A DNA stretch of 64,000 nt from Perlabentimonas sp964490015 (GTDB lineage Bacteria > Bacteroidota > Bacteroidia > Bacteroidales > Tenuifilaceae), in assembly GCA_964490015.1 (NCBI GenBank), contig CAZBBA010000006.1:1-64000 (forward strand), written 5' to 3'. A program made the position numbers and the translations under genes. Below are positions 18,225-29,800 of this stretch, one piece after another. Position 1 is the first letter of the stretch; each line of letters opens with the position of its first letter. The notes below the pieces were generated by a model. The model was given only the letters and a program-made list of their open reading frames with translations, ran no database searches and was not told where the DNA came from.

Positions 18225-19061
18225 ATGCCATTACGTCACTTACTCCTAGTTGTCAGCGTATTCACAACCCTACAGGTTGAAGCGCAACCCATGGCCAGCT
18301 ATATACTATCGCCCCAACCCGAGGTAAGTCGGGGAAGCCTGTTTAAGCACATCGTTGAAACGTCGGAAGTACTGATTAAAGGTGTAAATACACCGCCCAT
18401 AAAAGTGGAAAAACTGTTTAATCGCAACGGGCTAATGGTTTCAAGTGTAGCGCTCAACTCGGCTGGAGGTAAAACCAACGAAACGTTATGGAGCTATGCC
18501 TACGAAAAGTATCTGATCCGAAAATTTCAACGCTCTTTTGTGAATATGCGAGGGTGGAGCGAGGAAGAGGTGCAAGTTACATGGGACGAAAACCATACAC
18601 TACCATCAAAAATTGAGGTTTTTAAGAATGGAAAACTTTGGCAATGGGCCATTTTGTTAGCCGATTCCCTCAGAAAAATCGAATCGGCTAGGGTTATCAG
18701 TAGCACTGGGGCTCACGTCTTCACTGAGCGCTTTGTGTATATCGAAGCATCGAATATGATTAAGGTGATGGTTTACCGGGCCAATGGAGCCTTTGTTGGT
18801 ACGTGGTCCTTCCCTCTTGACCAAAGCAAACCTTTTGTTTTTGAATCGGTTTCACGTAAGTACTACCCCAATGGCGATATAATGATCGAAACCCTTGCCG
18901 ATGCCTCAAAGGGCGATCAGGCTTACTTCTATGAATACGATTACGACTCGCATGGCAACTGGATTACAAAAAATACCTACCAAGTGAAACTAGGTAAAAA
19001 CGATCGCATTAGCAATAAAAAGATTGAAAACCGGGTAACCAGGGTAATCACTTACCACTAG
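18225..19061 (+). CDS. Secreted protein of unknown function
   Basis: A 278-residue protein with a clear signal peptide (MPLRHLLLVVSVFTT, cleavage near VEAQ). I do not recognise the family. The body is beta-rich with short repeats ending in YEYDYDSHGNWITKN (about residues 246-260), a phrase common in Bacteroidota proteins related to RHS/YD-type sheets. A TAATTTTG box at 18192-18199 matches the -7 element of Bacteroidota promoters, 25 bases ahead of the ATG, but no good -33 element is present. Its 3' end overlaps the convergent transporter gene by four bases. Confidence 0.7.
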   Translation: MPLRHLLLVVSVFTTLQVEAQPMASYILSPQPEVSRGSLFKHIVETSEVLIKGVNTPPIKVEKLFNRNGLMVSSVALNSAGGKTNETLWSYAYEKYLIRKFQRSFVNMRGWSEEEVQVTWDENHTLPSKIEVFKNGKLWQWAILLADSLRKIESARVISSTGAHVFTERFVYIEASNMIKVMVYRANGAFVGTWSFPLDQSKPFVFESVSRKYYPNGDIMIETLADASKGDQAYFYEYDYDSHGNWITKNTYQVKLGKNDRISNKKIENRVTRVITYH

Positions 19062-21850
19062 TTAAGGTTGAGGTTTGTCTTTACTTCATCAATAATTTTA
19101 TCGTATCGGCGGGAAACCCGGTTTAGCCTTATCGTCTCAAAATACGAGATTACATTGCCCAAAAGGTTTACCTGAAGGGTTACAAATAGAAGCATCGAGG
19201 CTAACCATATTACGGCAAGGTTAAACCAAATAGTATCGACATACTGGTTATTGAAGCGCTTTACAGGAGCATAGAAATGTGCTCGTCCCCAGTTGTGTTC
19301 GGGAATCATGAAAATTGGTTCAAACTTGCGAATTACTCGCCCATCGGTTTCCAGATACTTACTTACCTCGTGGGTGTTGAGCACCCAGTCGGCAAGAGTT
19401 TTGTTGTAGTTCTTGCGTCTCAAGTCTTGTACTGCATGGCTACCAATACTATCGGTTAGTGAAGTGTAAATGCTGTCGCGTAGGTTTCGGGCTTTACTGG
19501 CTATATTGTTGTATGTAAGGCGAACAAAGTATAGATAACCCAATAGTTCATCAGCCATCTCGCTGGTAAACAACGGCGTGGTAAGTTGTTGTGTGAACTC
19601 AAAGGGCGGGACATCTCCCCTGCGGGTAAGAATTAGTATCTCGTTTCGAAGGATGTTTAAATTGCGGTCATAGCGATACTGTAATTGCGTCTCCTGGCCT
19701 TGAAGGCGCTCGCACTCCTCGAGTAGCGATTGCATGCGTGGAACTAGGAACGTTGATACGTAACTAGCGTAGCTTATCTCCTGCTCGTGCTCAAAAAAGT
19801 GCTTCTCAAAATGATTCTTTTTAAATTGCTCCACAGCTAAGGCCTCGTAACCCCAACGGCTTATCATCAAATCGCCTACAACGGGTACGTAAACCCTTTG
19901 GGTGATAGAGGGGTGTAAATTATCGAACTGAACCACTGTGCCACTTAGCAGAATTTGGGGAACCAGAATAAATGGTATTGTGATATAGATGGCCACCACC
20001 GAGTTCAATCCTGCACTTAAATTTAACCCCATCATATTGGCAAAGCATGCTGTGGAGAAGAGGATAAGCCAGAAGTTAAACATCATCCCCTGTATCTCGA
20101 GAATGGTATTACCAACCAGCACAAACATTGCCATTTGTAGAGCCGATAGGCTGAACAGATATATAACCTTTGAGGTGTGGTAGCTGAAGCGGCTTAGGTT
20201 TAAGAAGGATTCCCTTTCCAGTATCTTCTTGTCGCTGATAATCTCCTCGGCACTAACAGTTAAACCCAGAAAAAGGGCAACAACAATACTCATGAAAAGA
20301 TACGCCGGGAAGTTCTTGTTATCGGCAAAAAAGTAGGCGTCGCCGGGAATATACTTGGTAAAGTACGACAAAATAAATGCTAGTACAGGCGCTTCAATTA
20401 GGTTTATAAAAACATACTGCTTGTTCGACAGCTTGGAAAGGATATTGCGAATGCTAAAAATTTGAAACTGAACCTCAATATTCGGAATGTTGAAAAAGTT
20501 TTTGGGAAGAAGACCCTTGTGTTGCTTGGGCAGAAAGGTTGAATGAATATTATTTTGGTAAAGACAGTTCCACTCCATGGGCGACTTAAGTCTTTTGTTG
20601 GTGTGGTTGCCAGCAGAATCTACTACCTTGGCCTCAATAATTTCGAGGATTTGCTCTGGGTTTAGGGTGCCACAATGCGGACATCCGCTCTCAGTGGCAT
20701 TTACCTGAGTGCTCATGGTTTTAAAGTACACAATGGCATCCTGCGGATTCCCTGAGTAAATTGGGTAACCGCCCTTGTCGAGCACCCAAAGTTTATCGAG
20801 CAGCCGAAAAACCTTTGATGAGGGCTGATGAATGTTAACAATTACGAGCTTACCATGGTTAACCTGTCGCTTTAGCAAGCGCATTACCATCAGCGAATCA
20901 CTTGATGAAAGACCGCTGGTTGGCTCATCAACAAACAGAATGCTGGGCTCGCGCATCAACTCAAGGCCAATGTTCAGACGCTTGCGTTGTCCTCCGCTAA
21001 TCATCTTATTGAGTGGGGAACCAACCTTTAGACTTCGAATTTCCCACAGGTCAAGATCGTCGAGAATTTGCTTTACCGTTTGCCTTAGCTTAAACTCGGT
21101 AAAGTTGCTAAAGCACAGCTTGGCATTGTAATATAGATTTTGATAAACCGTAAGGTTTTCGAAAAGCAGATCATCCTGGGGAACATATCCTATTATTCCC
21201 TCTACGGCATACGCGTCGCGGTGGATATCGTAGCCATTTATGAGCACACGACCACTTTTGGGTGTGAGTTTTCCTGTTAGCAGATTGAGCAGGGTAGATT
21301 TACCCACACCGCTTCCTCCCATTATCCCAATTAAGTTTCCTGATTCTTCCGAAAAACTAAAAGTTTGAATCCCGTTGCTGCTGTTCCTAAAATTAAACTC
21401 CAGATTCTCGGCAGTAAAAACGATTCGTTGTCGCTTTAGGCCTTTGTTAAACCGACTGGTAAGATCAGTGTAGTAAATTGGATCAATTTTGGGGCCTCGG
21501 ATAATTGCTCCACTTTCCACTAAGTATGGTCTTCCCGATTCAATTCGTTTTCCATCGAGGTATAGTTCGGCCGTTCCGTAGTACCTAACAATAAACGTAT
21601 TAATGGAATCAACATGTAAAAAGGCAAGCTTCCCCTCTATTGCCTCGTTTAGTATTTGCCTATCGTCGAGGAGCCAGTCGGGTCTATTTTCCTCAACCCA
21701 AATTCCTTCAAGCAGATCTTCCCTGATTTGCCTTTTACTCTCGATGATAAGCAGCCTATCGCCCTCTATCTCCTCGCAATCGACATGCAGAACAAAAGAT
21801 TTTAGGTTCTGCAGCTCTCCTTTTCCAATACTAAAGCAGTGCGCAGGTTG
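19058..21850 (-). pseudogene. ABCG-type transporter, FHA-like region + ATPase + permease (frameshifted from its N-terminal TerB part)
   Basis: This frame is open from 21850 to 19058 with no ATG before the ABC domain. It encodes a small FHA-like beta domain (YLDGKRIESGRPYLVESGA region), then an ABC ATPase (Walker A GGSGVGKS, signature SGGQRKR, Walker B ILFVDEP), a Cys pair (CPHCG) and a permease with about six helices. That is the order in large Bacteroidota ABCG-like exporters, which in members I remember begin with a TerB-like domain. The TerB part is present upstream, in the -1-shifted frame at 21802-22212, and its homology runs on into this frame (CFSIGKGELQNLKSF). The natural gene was therefore probably one frame from 22212 to 19058. 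A GTG at 21520 could start a truncated protein, but cuts through the FHA-like fold. Confidence 0.75.
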
Positions 21851-22212
21851 TCAATTATATGCTCCTCGAGGTCTGTGACCTTTTTATCAGCGTTTACATA
21901 CTCGAGTAACTTTATAAAAACCACAATTCGCTCTGTTTTGGCAAGGCCCTTGCGCAGCTGAGTGCAAACTTTCTCAACATACGCTGAGAGTAATTCCCGC
22001 CCCTGTTCGGTATCAACAATAGCTTCGGGCGTATCGCGATTAAAAAAATCGAGGTAGTTGTCGAACAGATCCAGATAGTCCCCAACAAACCGCGTGTTGA
22101 GTTGCTGTTTAAGCATCGATTTCACGAGTATTCGCCCTTGACTGGCTGTGCCAGTTGCATTTGCAACAAGCGCATAAAGCTGAATTAGCGCATTTAGAAT
22201 TGACTCGCTCAT
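21802..22212 (-). pseudogene. TerB-like N-terminal portion of the frameshifted ABC transporter
   Basis: A 136-codon frame whose all-helical sequence (MSESILNALIQLYALVAN start, LLEYVNADKKVTDLEEHIID near the end) matches the TerB-like N-terminal domain of the large ABC exporters described in the next entry downstream. The last codons, after NLRTA, lose similarity, while the overlapping frame picks it up. The break therefore lies near 21838-21850 and is best explained by loss of one (or four) bases. The function of TerB domains in these transporters is unknown; they may sense metals or sit at the membrane. It may be a sequencing error rather than a natural mutation. Confidence 0.75.
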
Positions 22213-22330
22213 CGACGATTTGGGTAAAAAGAATAATGGCTACAAGTTAAAAAGACTTACTCGATATTTGTTCGCTGCATCCCACTTTTTTATTTACAAA
22301 TTTTACCTGAGCAATACGTGGAATTACCAT

Positions 22331-22356
22331 AAAAAAAGCCTGCCAAGGCAGGCTTT
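22331..22356 (-). terminator. Rho-independent terminator after the lipoprotein gene
   Basis: A nine-base-pair perfect stem (AAGCCTGCC / GGCAGGCTT) with a two-base loop is followed, on the minus strand, by a run of T. It lies 20 bases after the stop of the lipoprotein gene at 22377, in the right orientation to end its transcript. Confidence 0.85.
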
Positions 22357-22376
22357 GCATATCGGTGATAGGTAAA

Positions 22377-23219
22377 CTAACTAATAATTGAGATTCTGAT
22401 TTTAGCAATCTCCTGCTCAATTTTTTCAAATTGGGCTTGTGTTAGGGTTTCGCCGGCTATATCATCATATAGTCCTTTAAGGGGCGTAAGCATTCTCATT
22501 ACGTCGGCAATGGCGGCATCAGCGGCAGCTGGCTCCAACAGTTCCATAAGTTTCATTAAGGGCTCTTTCTGGTTGGCTATTATTTTCAGAAGATCCTCGT
22601 TGTTCTTACTAACCACGGAAATTTGAGTGGTGATATAAAGCCCTTCGATCCAACTACCAGCCATAACCAAAAGTGAGAGGTTGTCTTTGCCTTCGTGGGT
22701 AAGGAACTCGTAGGTGTCGTAAAAAGAGTCGGTAATAATCTGGATAAGTTCATCCTTATTGTCGAGGTTATCCTCAACGCGCTTAGCAAAATCCTTGTTG
22801 AATGCCGAAGTAATCTGCAGCTCCTCAATTAGCTTCTTGGAAACATTAAGGTAGTTCATCGTCTCCTGCTTCATTTGATAGGTACTAGCATAGCTTAAAT
22901 TGGCACCGTATACACCTAGATTTAGGGCCTTGCTCTTCTCGGTAAAATACTTATCGACATTTTCCACTGGATTGTTTAGGCTTAGGATATAGCTAGCACC
23001 GGCCTTATTCAATAACTTAACCACCTCGAAAGCGGTTGGAATTGGGTATTTTGTTACGCTTTTAAATGTCTCGTCTTTAGTTTTAACATCCGATTTGTCA
23101 CCCTCGGCTTGCTTGGCTCCACCGCCGCAACTTACCATTGCAAATACTATAACTACACCAAGAAAAGACGCTACGCCTTTCATAATGTGAAATTTATTGG
23201 AATAGGTTTTCATGTTCAC
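22377..23219 (-). CDS. Putative lipoprotein of unknown function
   Basis: A 280-residue exported protein. Its N-terminus contains a hydrophobic stretch followed by MVSCGGG, a lipobox with Cys at residue 30 from this start; starting at the internal ATG 23183 would give a more usual lipoprotein signal. The mature part is helical and acidic with no domain I recognise (segments such as TKYPIPTAFEVVKLLNKAGASY). Proteins of this look occur in Bacteroidota without known function. It is a single gene ended by the terminator at 22331-22356. Confidence 0.75.
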   Translation of the reverse strand: MNMKTYSNKFHIMKGVASFLGVVIVFAMVSCGGGAKQAEGDKSDVKTKDETFKSVTKYPIPTAFEVVKLLNKAGASYILSLNNPVENVDKYFTEKSKALNLGVYGANLSYASTYQMKQETMNYLNVSKKLIEELQITSAFNKDFAKRVEDNLDNKDELIQIITDSFYDTYEFLTHEGKDNLSLLVMAGSWIEGLYITTQISVVSKNNEDLLKIIANQKEPLMKLMELLEPAAADAAIADVMRMLTPLKGLYDDIAGETLTQAQFEKIEQEIAKIRISIIS

Positions 23220-23383
23220 TATTTTTTAGGTTACTAATTTCAGACTTGAAAAAATCCGTGCTAATTTATGAAATTTCTATAGAGTTTTGGGCATAAAAGG
23301 CTGATTAATTTTGAAAATTAAACCAATTACATAATCTGTGACTAGAGGGAACCTGCAATTTCAATGATTTTGAGCGCTATTGT

Positions 23384-25354
23384 TTAAAGAACAATCCGAT
23401 CCAATTCCTTAGATATCTGATTCTTTAGATCGTTGATGGTTTTAATGCGCATCAAAAGGGTGTTTACCTCTGCCAACTGCTCTTTAGGTTTAAGACTTCG
23501 CAACTCTTCCTGCAACTTACCTAAAACCATCTGAATAATTTTGCTCTTATACACCGTTATGGCCTTGGGGATTGACTCGTTTAGCGTATCGGCCTCCTCC
23601 ATGGGTACAGCCTGATGCTTATTCCATATCTTGCTAAGTTTATGCGGGCTAGCTAATAAGTTAACAGCAAGCTGGCTTATTTCTGCATCATGATGGTTTA
23701 TGAAAGTTCTGGTGTCGAACGGACTACCCAACTCAATGAGCCTGCTGTACTCGTCGAAAAACTTTTTGTAAATCAAGTTCTTAAACTCAAGATCATCGTT
23801 TAGGATTTCGGAGATAATGTGCTGCCCAACGGTAACCTGCTGCGCTGGAGTGTTCTCCTCCGTATCCTCGGTTGGGGGTATCTCAAAGAATACTTTATCG
23901 CCAAACTTCAACAGGTAGTATAGAATTTCCTTCTCCTGCTCCTCGCAAAAAATATTGTCGACAAAGCTTGGTAGCGTTGGCGTTTCCTTCGGCTTAATGG
24001 GCAAAATATCCGCTTCCGCAAATTGGGCTTTGCCCAAAATCTTCTCCATCCGAGCCCTTCGGATTTTGCCTATCTCGGCATACAGAATCGACTCGTCTAC
24101 ATCCAATATTCGGCTACATTCCCTGATGTACACCGAACGCGTGATATTCTCAGGGATCACCGAAATGGACTTCACGATATCGCGGATAAGGTTGGCGCGC
24201 TCCACCGGATCGTTCTTTGTCTCGTTGAGGAGTAGCTTTGCCTTAAAGTTGATAAAATCTGCTTCGTTTTGCTCAATGTAATCAAGCACCTGTGTTGCGC
24301 TATGGCTTTTGGCGTAGCTGTCGGGATCCTCACCCTCGGGGAGTAGCACCACTTTTACGTTTAGCCCCTCCTCCAGAATTAGGTCGATACCCCTTAGCGA
24401 GGCTTTTATCCCTGCGGGATCGCCATCGTACAGCACGGTAATATTGGGTGTGAACCTCTTGATAAGCCTAATCTGATCGGAAGTAAGAGCCGTTCCGGAG
24501 CTGGCCACCACGTTCTCGATACCCGCCTGATGTAACGAGATAACATCGGTATAACCCTCCACCAGAAAGCACTTGTCGCTTTGGCTAATGGCCTTCTTTG
24601 CAAAAAATATTCCGTAAAGCACATGGCTTTTATGGTAGATATCGCTCTCGGGGCTATTGAGATATTTGGCAGCCTTGGCATCGCTCTTCATGATGCGGCC
24701 ACCAAAGGCAATTACCCGTCCGCTCATGGAGTGAATGGGAAATATTACCCTGCCAAAAAAACGGTCGAAGGCCGTGCCATCGTTTCGGGCAATGCTTAAC
24801 CCCGTTTTGGTGAGATACTCCTGCTTGTAGCCGCTTTTTTGCGCTGCTTGTGTAAGCGCATCGCGCTGCTCGAGGCTGTAGCCCAGCTGAAACTTTTCTA
24901 TTATATCGTCTCTAAATCCGCGCTCGCGGAAGTAGCTTAGCCCAATGCTTTTGCCCTCGCTATGCTTTTGCAGGTTATCGGTAAAGTAGCGCTGTGCCCA
25001 GGCTGTAACCACCATCAGGCTATCGCGCTCTGTACGCTGCTTTATCTCCTCGGGGGTTAACTCTTTCTCCTCAACCTCAATATTGTACTTTTTTGCAAGG
25101 AACTTGAGCGCTTCCACGTAGGTCATCTGCTCGTGATCCATTATAAAATTCACAGCATTCCCACCCTTACCACAGCCAAAGCATTTGTAAATTCCCTTAG
25201 CCGGGCTTACAGAAAACGAAGGGGTTTTCTCGTTGTGGAACGGGCAATGCCCAAGGTAATTGACACCCCGCTTCTTAAGCGATACAAAATCCTTTATCAC
25301 CTCCACCACATCGGCGGCGGCCATAATCCTATCTACTGTAAGCTGGTCAATCAT
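23384..25354 (-). CDS. dnaG: DNA primase
   Basis: DnaG makes the RNA primers for DNA replication. The 656-residue product has the N-terminal CHC2 zinc finger (Cys37, His40, Cys58, Cys61 in GHCPFHNEKTPSF and YKCFGCGKG), the RNA polymerase core (FGRVIFPIHS, AFGGRIM) and the TOPRIM metal site (LVEGYTDVISLHQAG, then YDGDPAG). The C-terminal helicase-interaction domain is present. Length is normal for Bacteroidota. It is divergently placed from an ATPase gene. Confidence 0.97.
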   Translation of the reverse strand: MIDQLTVDRIMAAADVVEVIKDFVSLKKRGVNYLGHCPFHNEKTPSFSVSPAKGIYKCFGCGKGGNAVNFIMDHEQMTYVEALKFLAKKYNIEVEEKELTPEEIKQRTERDSLMVVTAWAQRYFTDNLQKHSEGKSIGLSYFRERGFRDDIIEKFQLGYSLEQRDALTQAAQKSGYKQEYLTKTGLSIARNDGTAFDRFFGRVIFPIHSMSGRVIAFGGRIMKSDAKAAKYLNSPESDIYHKSHVLYGIFFAKKAISQSDKCFLVEGYTDVISLHQAGIENVVASSGTALTSDQIRLIKRFTPNITVLYDGDPAGIKASLRGIDLILEEGLNVKVVLLPEGEDPDSYAKSHSATQVLDYIEQNEADFINFKAKLLLNETKNDPVERANLIRDIVKSISVIPENITRSVYIRECSRILDVDESILYAEIGKIRRARMEKILGKAQFAEADILPIKPKETPTLPSFVDNIFCEEQEKEILYYLLKFGDKVFFEIPPTEDTEENTPAQQVTVGQHIISEILNDDLEFKNLIYKKFFDEYSRLIELGSPFDTRTFINHHDAEISQLAVNLLASPHKLSKIWNKHQAVPMEEADTLNESIPKAITVYKSKIIQMVLGKLQEELRSLKPKEQLAEVNTLLMRIKTINDLKNQISKELDRIVL

Positions 25355-25515
25355 TGAAAATTACACTTGCGTGGGTTGAAGTATTCGAACGGTAAAGGTA
25401 CAAAAGATATAGAACAAATTCGTGAAATTCTAATTCGAATATAATCGAAATAGGAACTTATTAGCGACCTTGTATTGGAGTGTGGTAGAAACAGTAGAAA
25501 TTTTACATAATCAGA

Positions 25516-25547
25516 TTGGGTTATAATCGAAATGTATCGTACCTTTG
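25516..25547 (+). promoter_or_regulatory. Bacteroidota-type promoter for the AAA/DUF4143 ATPase
   Basis: TTGG at 25516-25519 and TACCTTTG at 25540-25547, spaced by 20 bases, match the Bacteroidota -33/-7 consensus. The -7 box lies only nine bases before the ATG at 25557, so the transcript would be nearly leaderless. Confidence 0.55.
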
Positions 25548-25556
25548 AAATTAAAA

Positions 25557-26765
25557 ATGATTAGGCGAGAAAACTACCTGAAGCAAATTACTCCTTTTAT
25601 TGGAGCACCTATGATTAAGGTAATTACTGGCATTAGGCGGAGTGGTAAAAGCACTCTACTTGCACAGATTATCGAAAAAATTAGGAGCTCCGAAGTTGCT
25701 AATAATCAAATTTTGTACGTCAATAAGGAGCTATTTGAGTTTGACGCGATAAAAAACTACATCAACCTACACGAGTTTGTTCAAAATAACTTAGACTTCA
25801 AATCAAAGAAGTGCTACCTATTTGTTGATGAAATACAAGAAATTGAACAATGGGAACGAGCAGTAAACTCGCTGCTTGCCAGCAGTAAAATCGATATATA
25901 TATTACGGGTTCTAATGCATCGCTTATGTCATCGGAGTTGGCCACCCTGCTTTCGGGACGATACGTGGAGTTTAAAATCCTTCCGATGAGTTACAAGGAG
26001 TTCAGAGCGCTGCTGGAGCACCGCAATCGGCTGCAAGAACTCGAGAACTCTTTTACCCTGTACCAGCGATATGGCGGCTTCCCCGGTTTGCACTATATCG
26101 ATTGGGAAGATAGTATTGTACGGCAATACCTTCAATCGCTGTATAGCACAGTACTGCTAAAGGATGTAATTGTTAGAAATAGTATCCGCGACGCCGCGTT
26201 GCTCGAGAAGATAGCCGAGTACATTGTCGATAATGCGGGTAACATAACCACCGCAAACTCCATTAGCCAATTCCTAAAGTCGCAGCAACGAAAGGCATCG
26301 GTGGAGACAGTGCAAAGCTACATCCAACATTTCATTAATGGCGAGGTAATACGCAAGGTTAAACGGTTTGATATAAAGGGAAAGCGATTGCTCGAAACAT
26401 TCGAGAAGTACTATATGACCGACCATGGCTTTAGGTTTGCGCTTCTGGGCTACTCGCCACAGGACATATCGGGACAACTCGAAAATATAGTTCTACTCGA
26501 GCTGCTGCACAGGGGATATTCGGTTAGCATAGGTAAGGCAGGAGAGTTCGAGGTTGATTTTGTAGCCCAACGGGGCGACGAGAGGTTATACCTTCAGGTA
26601 TGCTCTTGGCTTAAGAGCGATAAAACCATTGACAGGGAGTACCGTTCGCTTGAGCAGATAAACGACCACTTCCCTAAGCTTGTACTAACGCTCGATAAGG
26701 GGTTTGATACAAACCGAAAGGGAATCATGTGGAAAAACATCGAGGATTTTTTACTGATGGATTAA
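25557..26765 (+). CDS. AAA ATPase with DUF4143 (prokaryotic AAA_14)
   Basis: A 402-residue protein of the very widespread AAA_14/DUF4143 family: Walker A GIRRSGKST (about residues 25-33), Walker B YLFVDEIQEIEQWE (about 82-95), the ITGSNASL sensor, then DUF4143 with a nuclease-like ending (EVDFVAQRGDERLYLQVCSW). The EVDF...LQV pattern resembles a PD-(D/E)XK core. Function is unknown; these genes spread horizontally and occur in many copies. I start at ATG 25557, directly behind a strong promoter, rather than at TTG 25545. Confidence 0.92.
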   Translation: MIRRENYLKQITPFIGAPMIKVITGIRRSGKSTLLAQIIEKIRSSEVANNQILYVNKELFEFDAIKNYINLHEFVQNNLDFKSKKCYLFVDEIQEIEQWERAVNSLLASSKIDIYITGSNASLMSSELATLLSGRYVEFKILPMSYKEFRALLEHRNRLQELENSFTLYQRYGGFPGLHYIDWEDSIVRQYLQSLYSTVLLKDVIVRNSIRDAALLEKIAEYIVDNAGNITTANSISQFLKSQQRKASVETVQSYIQHFINGEVIRKVKRFDIKGKRLLETFEKYYMTDHGFRFALLGYSPQDISGQLENIVLLELLHRGYSVSIGKAGEFEVDFVAQRGDERLYLQVCSWLKSDKTIDREYRSLEQINDHFPKLVLTLDKGFDTNRKGIMWKNIEDFLLMD

Positions 26766-26825
26766 CTGTTTGTCTACGCTAATTCTCTTACTTATTCGTT
26801 ACTTAGCATATAAATCCTTTGGTAC

Positions 26826-29800
26826 GTGGCAAAGCGGCTCATCATACTTTTAGCAATTCCCCTCATTGTTCACAGTGCGATGGGTCAAGATCTAAGCAAT
26901 CTTCGCCGCAAAACCATTGCCCTAACCGCCGATACAATCAACCTCGATACGCTTAGCATAATCCCCAGTAGCCTTGTGGTAACCGATTTGCAGGGCAATA
27001 TCATCAATAAGAATTTGTACTCCTATAGCTTTGGAAGTTCCCAGTTTTACCCCACTACCCAGCTGCGCGCAATGAATAGTGATATTGATGTTGAGTACAG
27101 GGTATTCCCCATTCTATTCGAGCAAACCTACCAAAAGCGCAACTACCAGCAGCACCTCTCGCCCGATAGCCTTATGGGGCGCGCTTCGCCACGCTACGTA
27201 GTTGGAGGTGCACAGGAATCCATCTTTGGCGACCAGATACAAACCAATGGCTCCATCATGCGGGGCATTCGCTTTGGCAATGGGCAAAACCTTTCGGTAA
27301 ACTCCAGCATGAATCTTACCTTTCAGGGCGATTTGGGGAAGGATTTGAAGATTGAGGGAGCCATATCGGATCAATCCATACCGCTGCAGCCCGAGGGCAC
27401 CACCCGGCGTTTGGAGGAGTTCGACAGGATTTACCTGAGGATCTATCGTAACGATTTTTCCATTCAGGCTGGCGATATCGACCTGCGAGTTGGAGGCCAA
27501 GGGCAACTCCTCTCGTTTTCACGAAATGTGCAGGGCCTGGCCTACAACGGACAGTTTAGCAGCTCCAAGGATACCCTTTCGGTTACGGCTGCGCTATCGG
27601 TACCCAAGGGAAAGTTCGCGCGCAACCAGCTGCAGGGCAGCGAGGGCAATCAAGGGCCATACCGCTTGCAGGGTGCCAACGGTGAGCCGTATATTATCGT
27701 TCTATCGGGCTCCGAACGGGTGTACGTCGATGGCACATTACTTACCCGTGGCGACAACCAGAACTACACCATCGATTACAATGCGGCTGAGGTAACCTTT
27801 ACCCACCGCATGCCCATAAACCGAAATAGCCGTATTGTGGTTGAGTTCGAGTATTCCGAGCGTAGCTACTCGCGTTTAACAACCTTTGGTAGCGTGCATA
27901 GCAAGGGCGATAAGTGGCAATGGGATTTTTCGGTTTTCTCGGAGCACGACAGCCGTAACCAGCCATTCGATCAGGAGCTAACCAACGACCAAAAGCGGCA
28001 TTTAGCCTCAATTGGCGACGACTTAAGCCAAGCGTTCCTTTCGCAAGCCGATAGGGTTGATTTTGACCCCGAAAAGTTGCTGTACCAACAGCTCGACACA
28101 GCGGTGAATGGAACCACATATTCTGTTTTCAGATATTCTACAAATCCAACATTTGCCAATTATAGGGTTTACTTCACGTACGTTGGGCAAGGCAAGGGTA
28201 ACTACACTCCCGATTTTGGAACGGCCAACGGACGTGTTTACCGCTGGGTAGCACCTCAAAACGGTGTGCCACAGGGCAGCTACGAGCCCATCCGAAGGTT
28301 GGTAACGCCACAGAAAAAGCAGATGGTTCAGGCTGGGCTAGCCCGAACCTGGGGCGATAGCTCGCATATCAGCGCCAGCTATGCGCTAAGCAACACCGAT
28401 CTTAATACCTTTTCGAGCCTCAACTCCGATGATAATATTGGGCATGGCCTACAGCTGGCTCTTGCACACCGCTTTAAACCCATTGCCAACGACTTACAGC
28501 TTGGAGTTGGTACCGATTTTACCACCACATCGCAAGGATTTAGGAACATTGACAGGTTTCGACCCATTGAGTTTGAGCGTAACTGGAGCATATCGGCTCC
28601 TTTGGATGGAGGTGGCGAATGTATGCTAGGTGCTTGGGCCGATGTGAGTAAGCCGGAAAAGCTATTCAACAGGGTAACGGGTCAATGGCTTTCGCTGGGC
28701 GATTGGTACACTGGTAATAGAATAGGTCTTTCGGGGTGGAGCAGAGGAAAGTTATTGGCCGCAAAATGGGATGCATCAATGGTAAATGCTGCCGACACTG
28801 CCATAGTATCCGATTTTTATAAAGCCAAGCTTAGCCTACGGAACATCAAAGGTTTCCTTGTTTTTGGGATCGAGGGTGAGCTGGAGAGTAATACGTTAAC
28901 CTCGCAGAGTGTCGATAGTCTACTGGCGCAAAGCTTCGGGTGGTATCAGCTAAAAGCATCGGTGTCAACACCCGATACACTTACCGCCCAAGCTATGGCT
29001 TGGTATATCTACCGAAACGATTACAAGCCATTCGAGAACGCATACGCTATTTTTGGTTCATCGCAGGAGGTTGCGCTAAGCGCAAATGCTAACCACAGTA
29101 GAGTAGGTCAGGTATCATCGTCGCTTGGGTACAGGGTTTTTTCTCCAAATTCTAAACAGTTTACGGAGGTGGAAAAGGAGGAGCGCACTGCCCTTGCTCG
29201 TTTGGAATACTCCAACCGCTTTGCCAAGGGTTTGTGGACTTTTGCAGGTAGCTACGAGCTGGGTTCGGGCCTAGAGCCCGATATGGAGTACTACTTTATT
29301 GAGGTTCCAGCAGGTCAAGGGGTTTATACTTGGGTCGATTACAATGGCAACGGCATTATGGAGCTGGCCGAGTTTGAGATTGCCAACTACCCCGACGAGG
29401 CTCGCTTTATCCGCATTAATATCCCCGGAGCCAAAATGATAAGCGTGCGTAACAATGCGTTAAGTTTAAGAAGTAACATCAGTCCTGCCGCTATTCTAAA
29501 AGATAAAAAGGGTTTCTTAAATCAAGTAGCCAAGCTTAGTAACCAAACATCCTATAGGGCGCAGCAAAAGAATCAGGTCGATGATTTTTGGCAATCGGCC
29601 AACCCAGTAGTTCAGCACGCAACCGATTCGCTAATTGTGAGTATGCGTAGCAATATCCGGAACTCGCTGGCGTATAACCGAGCCAGCCGAGTCTTTGGGG
29701 TGGAGTATATATATCTGCAAGGGGTAAATAAGTCAATCCTAGCCAACGGTTTTGAGCTTAAGCAGATGCATTCGCATAGGGTGGTAATGTGGCTGGGAAT

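Noticed and set aside
21802..21850. Programmed -1 frameshift in the TerB/ABC gene
   Set aside because: The overlap has only a weak slippery run (GGAAAAG) and the best protein alignment puts the break upstream of it; a deletion is simpler.
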